Origin: Actinomycetes bacterium
GTDB lineage: Bacteria; Actinomycetota; Thermoleophilia; Solirubrobacterales; Solirubrobacteraceae
Reading direction: 5' to 3'
Length of the DNA stretch: 5,326 nt
Assembly (NCBI GenBank): GCA_023405705.1
Contig: JAEXXR010000250.1
Span: 1 to 5,326, forward strand
Each line of letters opens with the position of its first letter. Position 1 is the stretch's first letter. The position numbers and the translations under genes are program-made. Positions 5,291 to 5,326 of the stretch are shown here, one piece after another. The notes below the pieces were generated by a model, which did not search any database, was not told the origin of the DNA, and saw only the letters and a program-made list of their open reading frames with translations.

Positions 5291-5326
5291 GCGCCAAGGG
5301 CGGCGCCTCGGGCGGCGCCCTTGCGC
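5291..5326. terminator. Terminator-like GC-rich hairpin at the window edge
   Basis: The arms 5296-5307 and 5311-5322 pair over 12 positions with a single G-G mismatch and a 3-nt loop. Four more outer pairs (5291-5294 with 5323-5326) follow after one bulged base. The stem is cut by the window end and may be longer. It sits just upstream of the operon promoter, where the terminator of the neighbouring transcription unit would be expected. There is no long T-tract on either strand, so strand and function are uncertain. Confidence 0.4.

Noticed and set aside
5118..5297. 60-residue N-terminal extension of the deglycase
   Set aside because: It would start upstream of the -35 box, reads as non-conserved Arg-rich sequence, and FrlB-like proteins begin near the ATG at 5117, which has a good ribosome-binding site.
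1..5326. CRISPR arrays, insertion sequences, tRNA or rRNA genes
   Set aside because: No regularly spaced repeats, transposase-like proteins, terminal inverted repeats or cloverleaf-type RNA sequences were seen. The window is almost fully occupied by the six metabolic and transport genes.

Overview
This is a high-GC window (about 70% G+C by eye) holding one leftward, minus-strand operon of six tightly packed genes, with its promoter region at the right-hand end. Codons end mostly in G or C. An exception is the A-ending arginine codon AGA, which I counted about 15 times across all six genes. High GC, an actinobacterial-type promoter and this codon habit suggest a GC-rich actinobacterium, perhaps of the Thermoleophilia (Solirubrobacter/Conexibacter type). 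The lineage is an inference from composition and is not proven.

Right to left, in the direction of transcription: a terminator-like hairpin at the window edge (5291-5326) that probably ends a neighbouring unit. Next is a promoter (TTGACG, 17 bp, TAACCT; 5251-5279) with a GntR/FadR-type palindrome in its spacer and a related site just past the predicted start. A leader of about 127 nt follows, with two hairpins. The genes are then a SIS-domain sugar-phosphate deglycase of the FrlB/FraB type (4101-5117), a PfkB-family sugar kinase (3025-4062), a TIM-barrel amidohydrolase of the Amidohydro_2 family (2174-3028), a YjbQ/UPF0047 protein (1746-2177), a single-domain FrcA-like ABC ATPase (967-1749), and an RbsC/FrcC-like permease that runs off the left edge (1-970). 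The last five genes are linked by four successive 4-base stop/start overlaps (GTGA, then ATGA three times).

Working model (inference): an ABC importer of the ribose/fructose class brings in a sugar-derived substrate, the PfkB kinase phosphorylates it, and the FrlB-like enzyme splits the phosphorylated fructosamine (Amadori compound) into glucose 6-phosphate and an amine or amino acid. The amidohydrolase and YjbQ protein have no place in the known frl/fra pathways; they may process the substrate or a side product. No substrate-binding protein or regulator gene is in the window; both may lie outside it. The combination of an FrlB-like deglycase, a PfkB kinase, a CUT2-type ABC importer, an amidohydrolase and YjbQ is the most interesting thing here.
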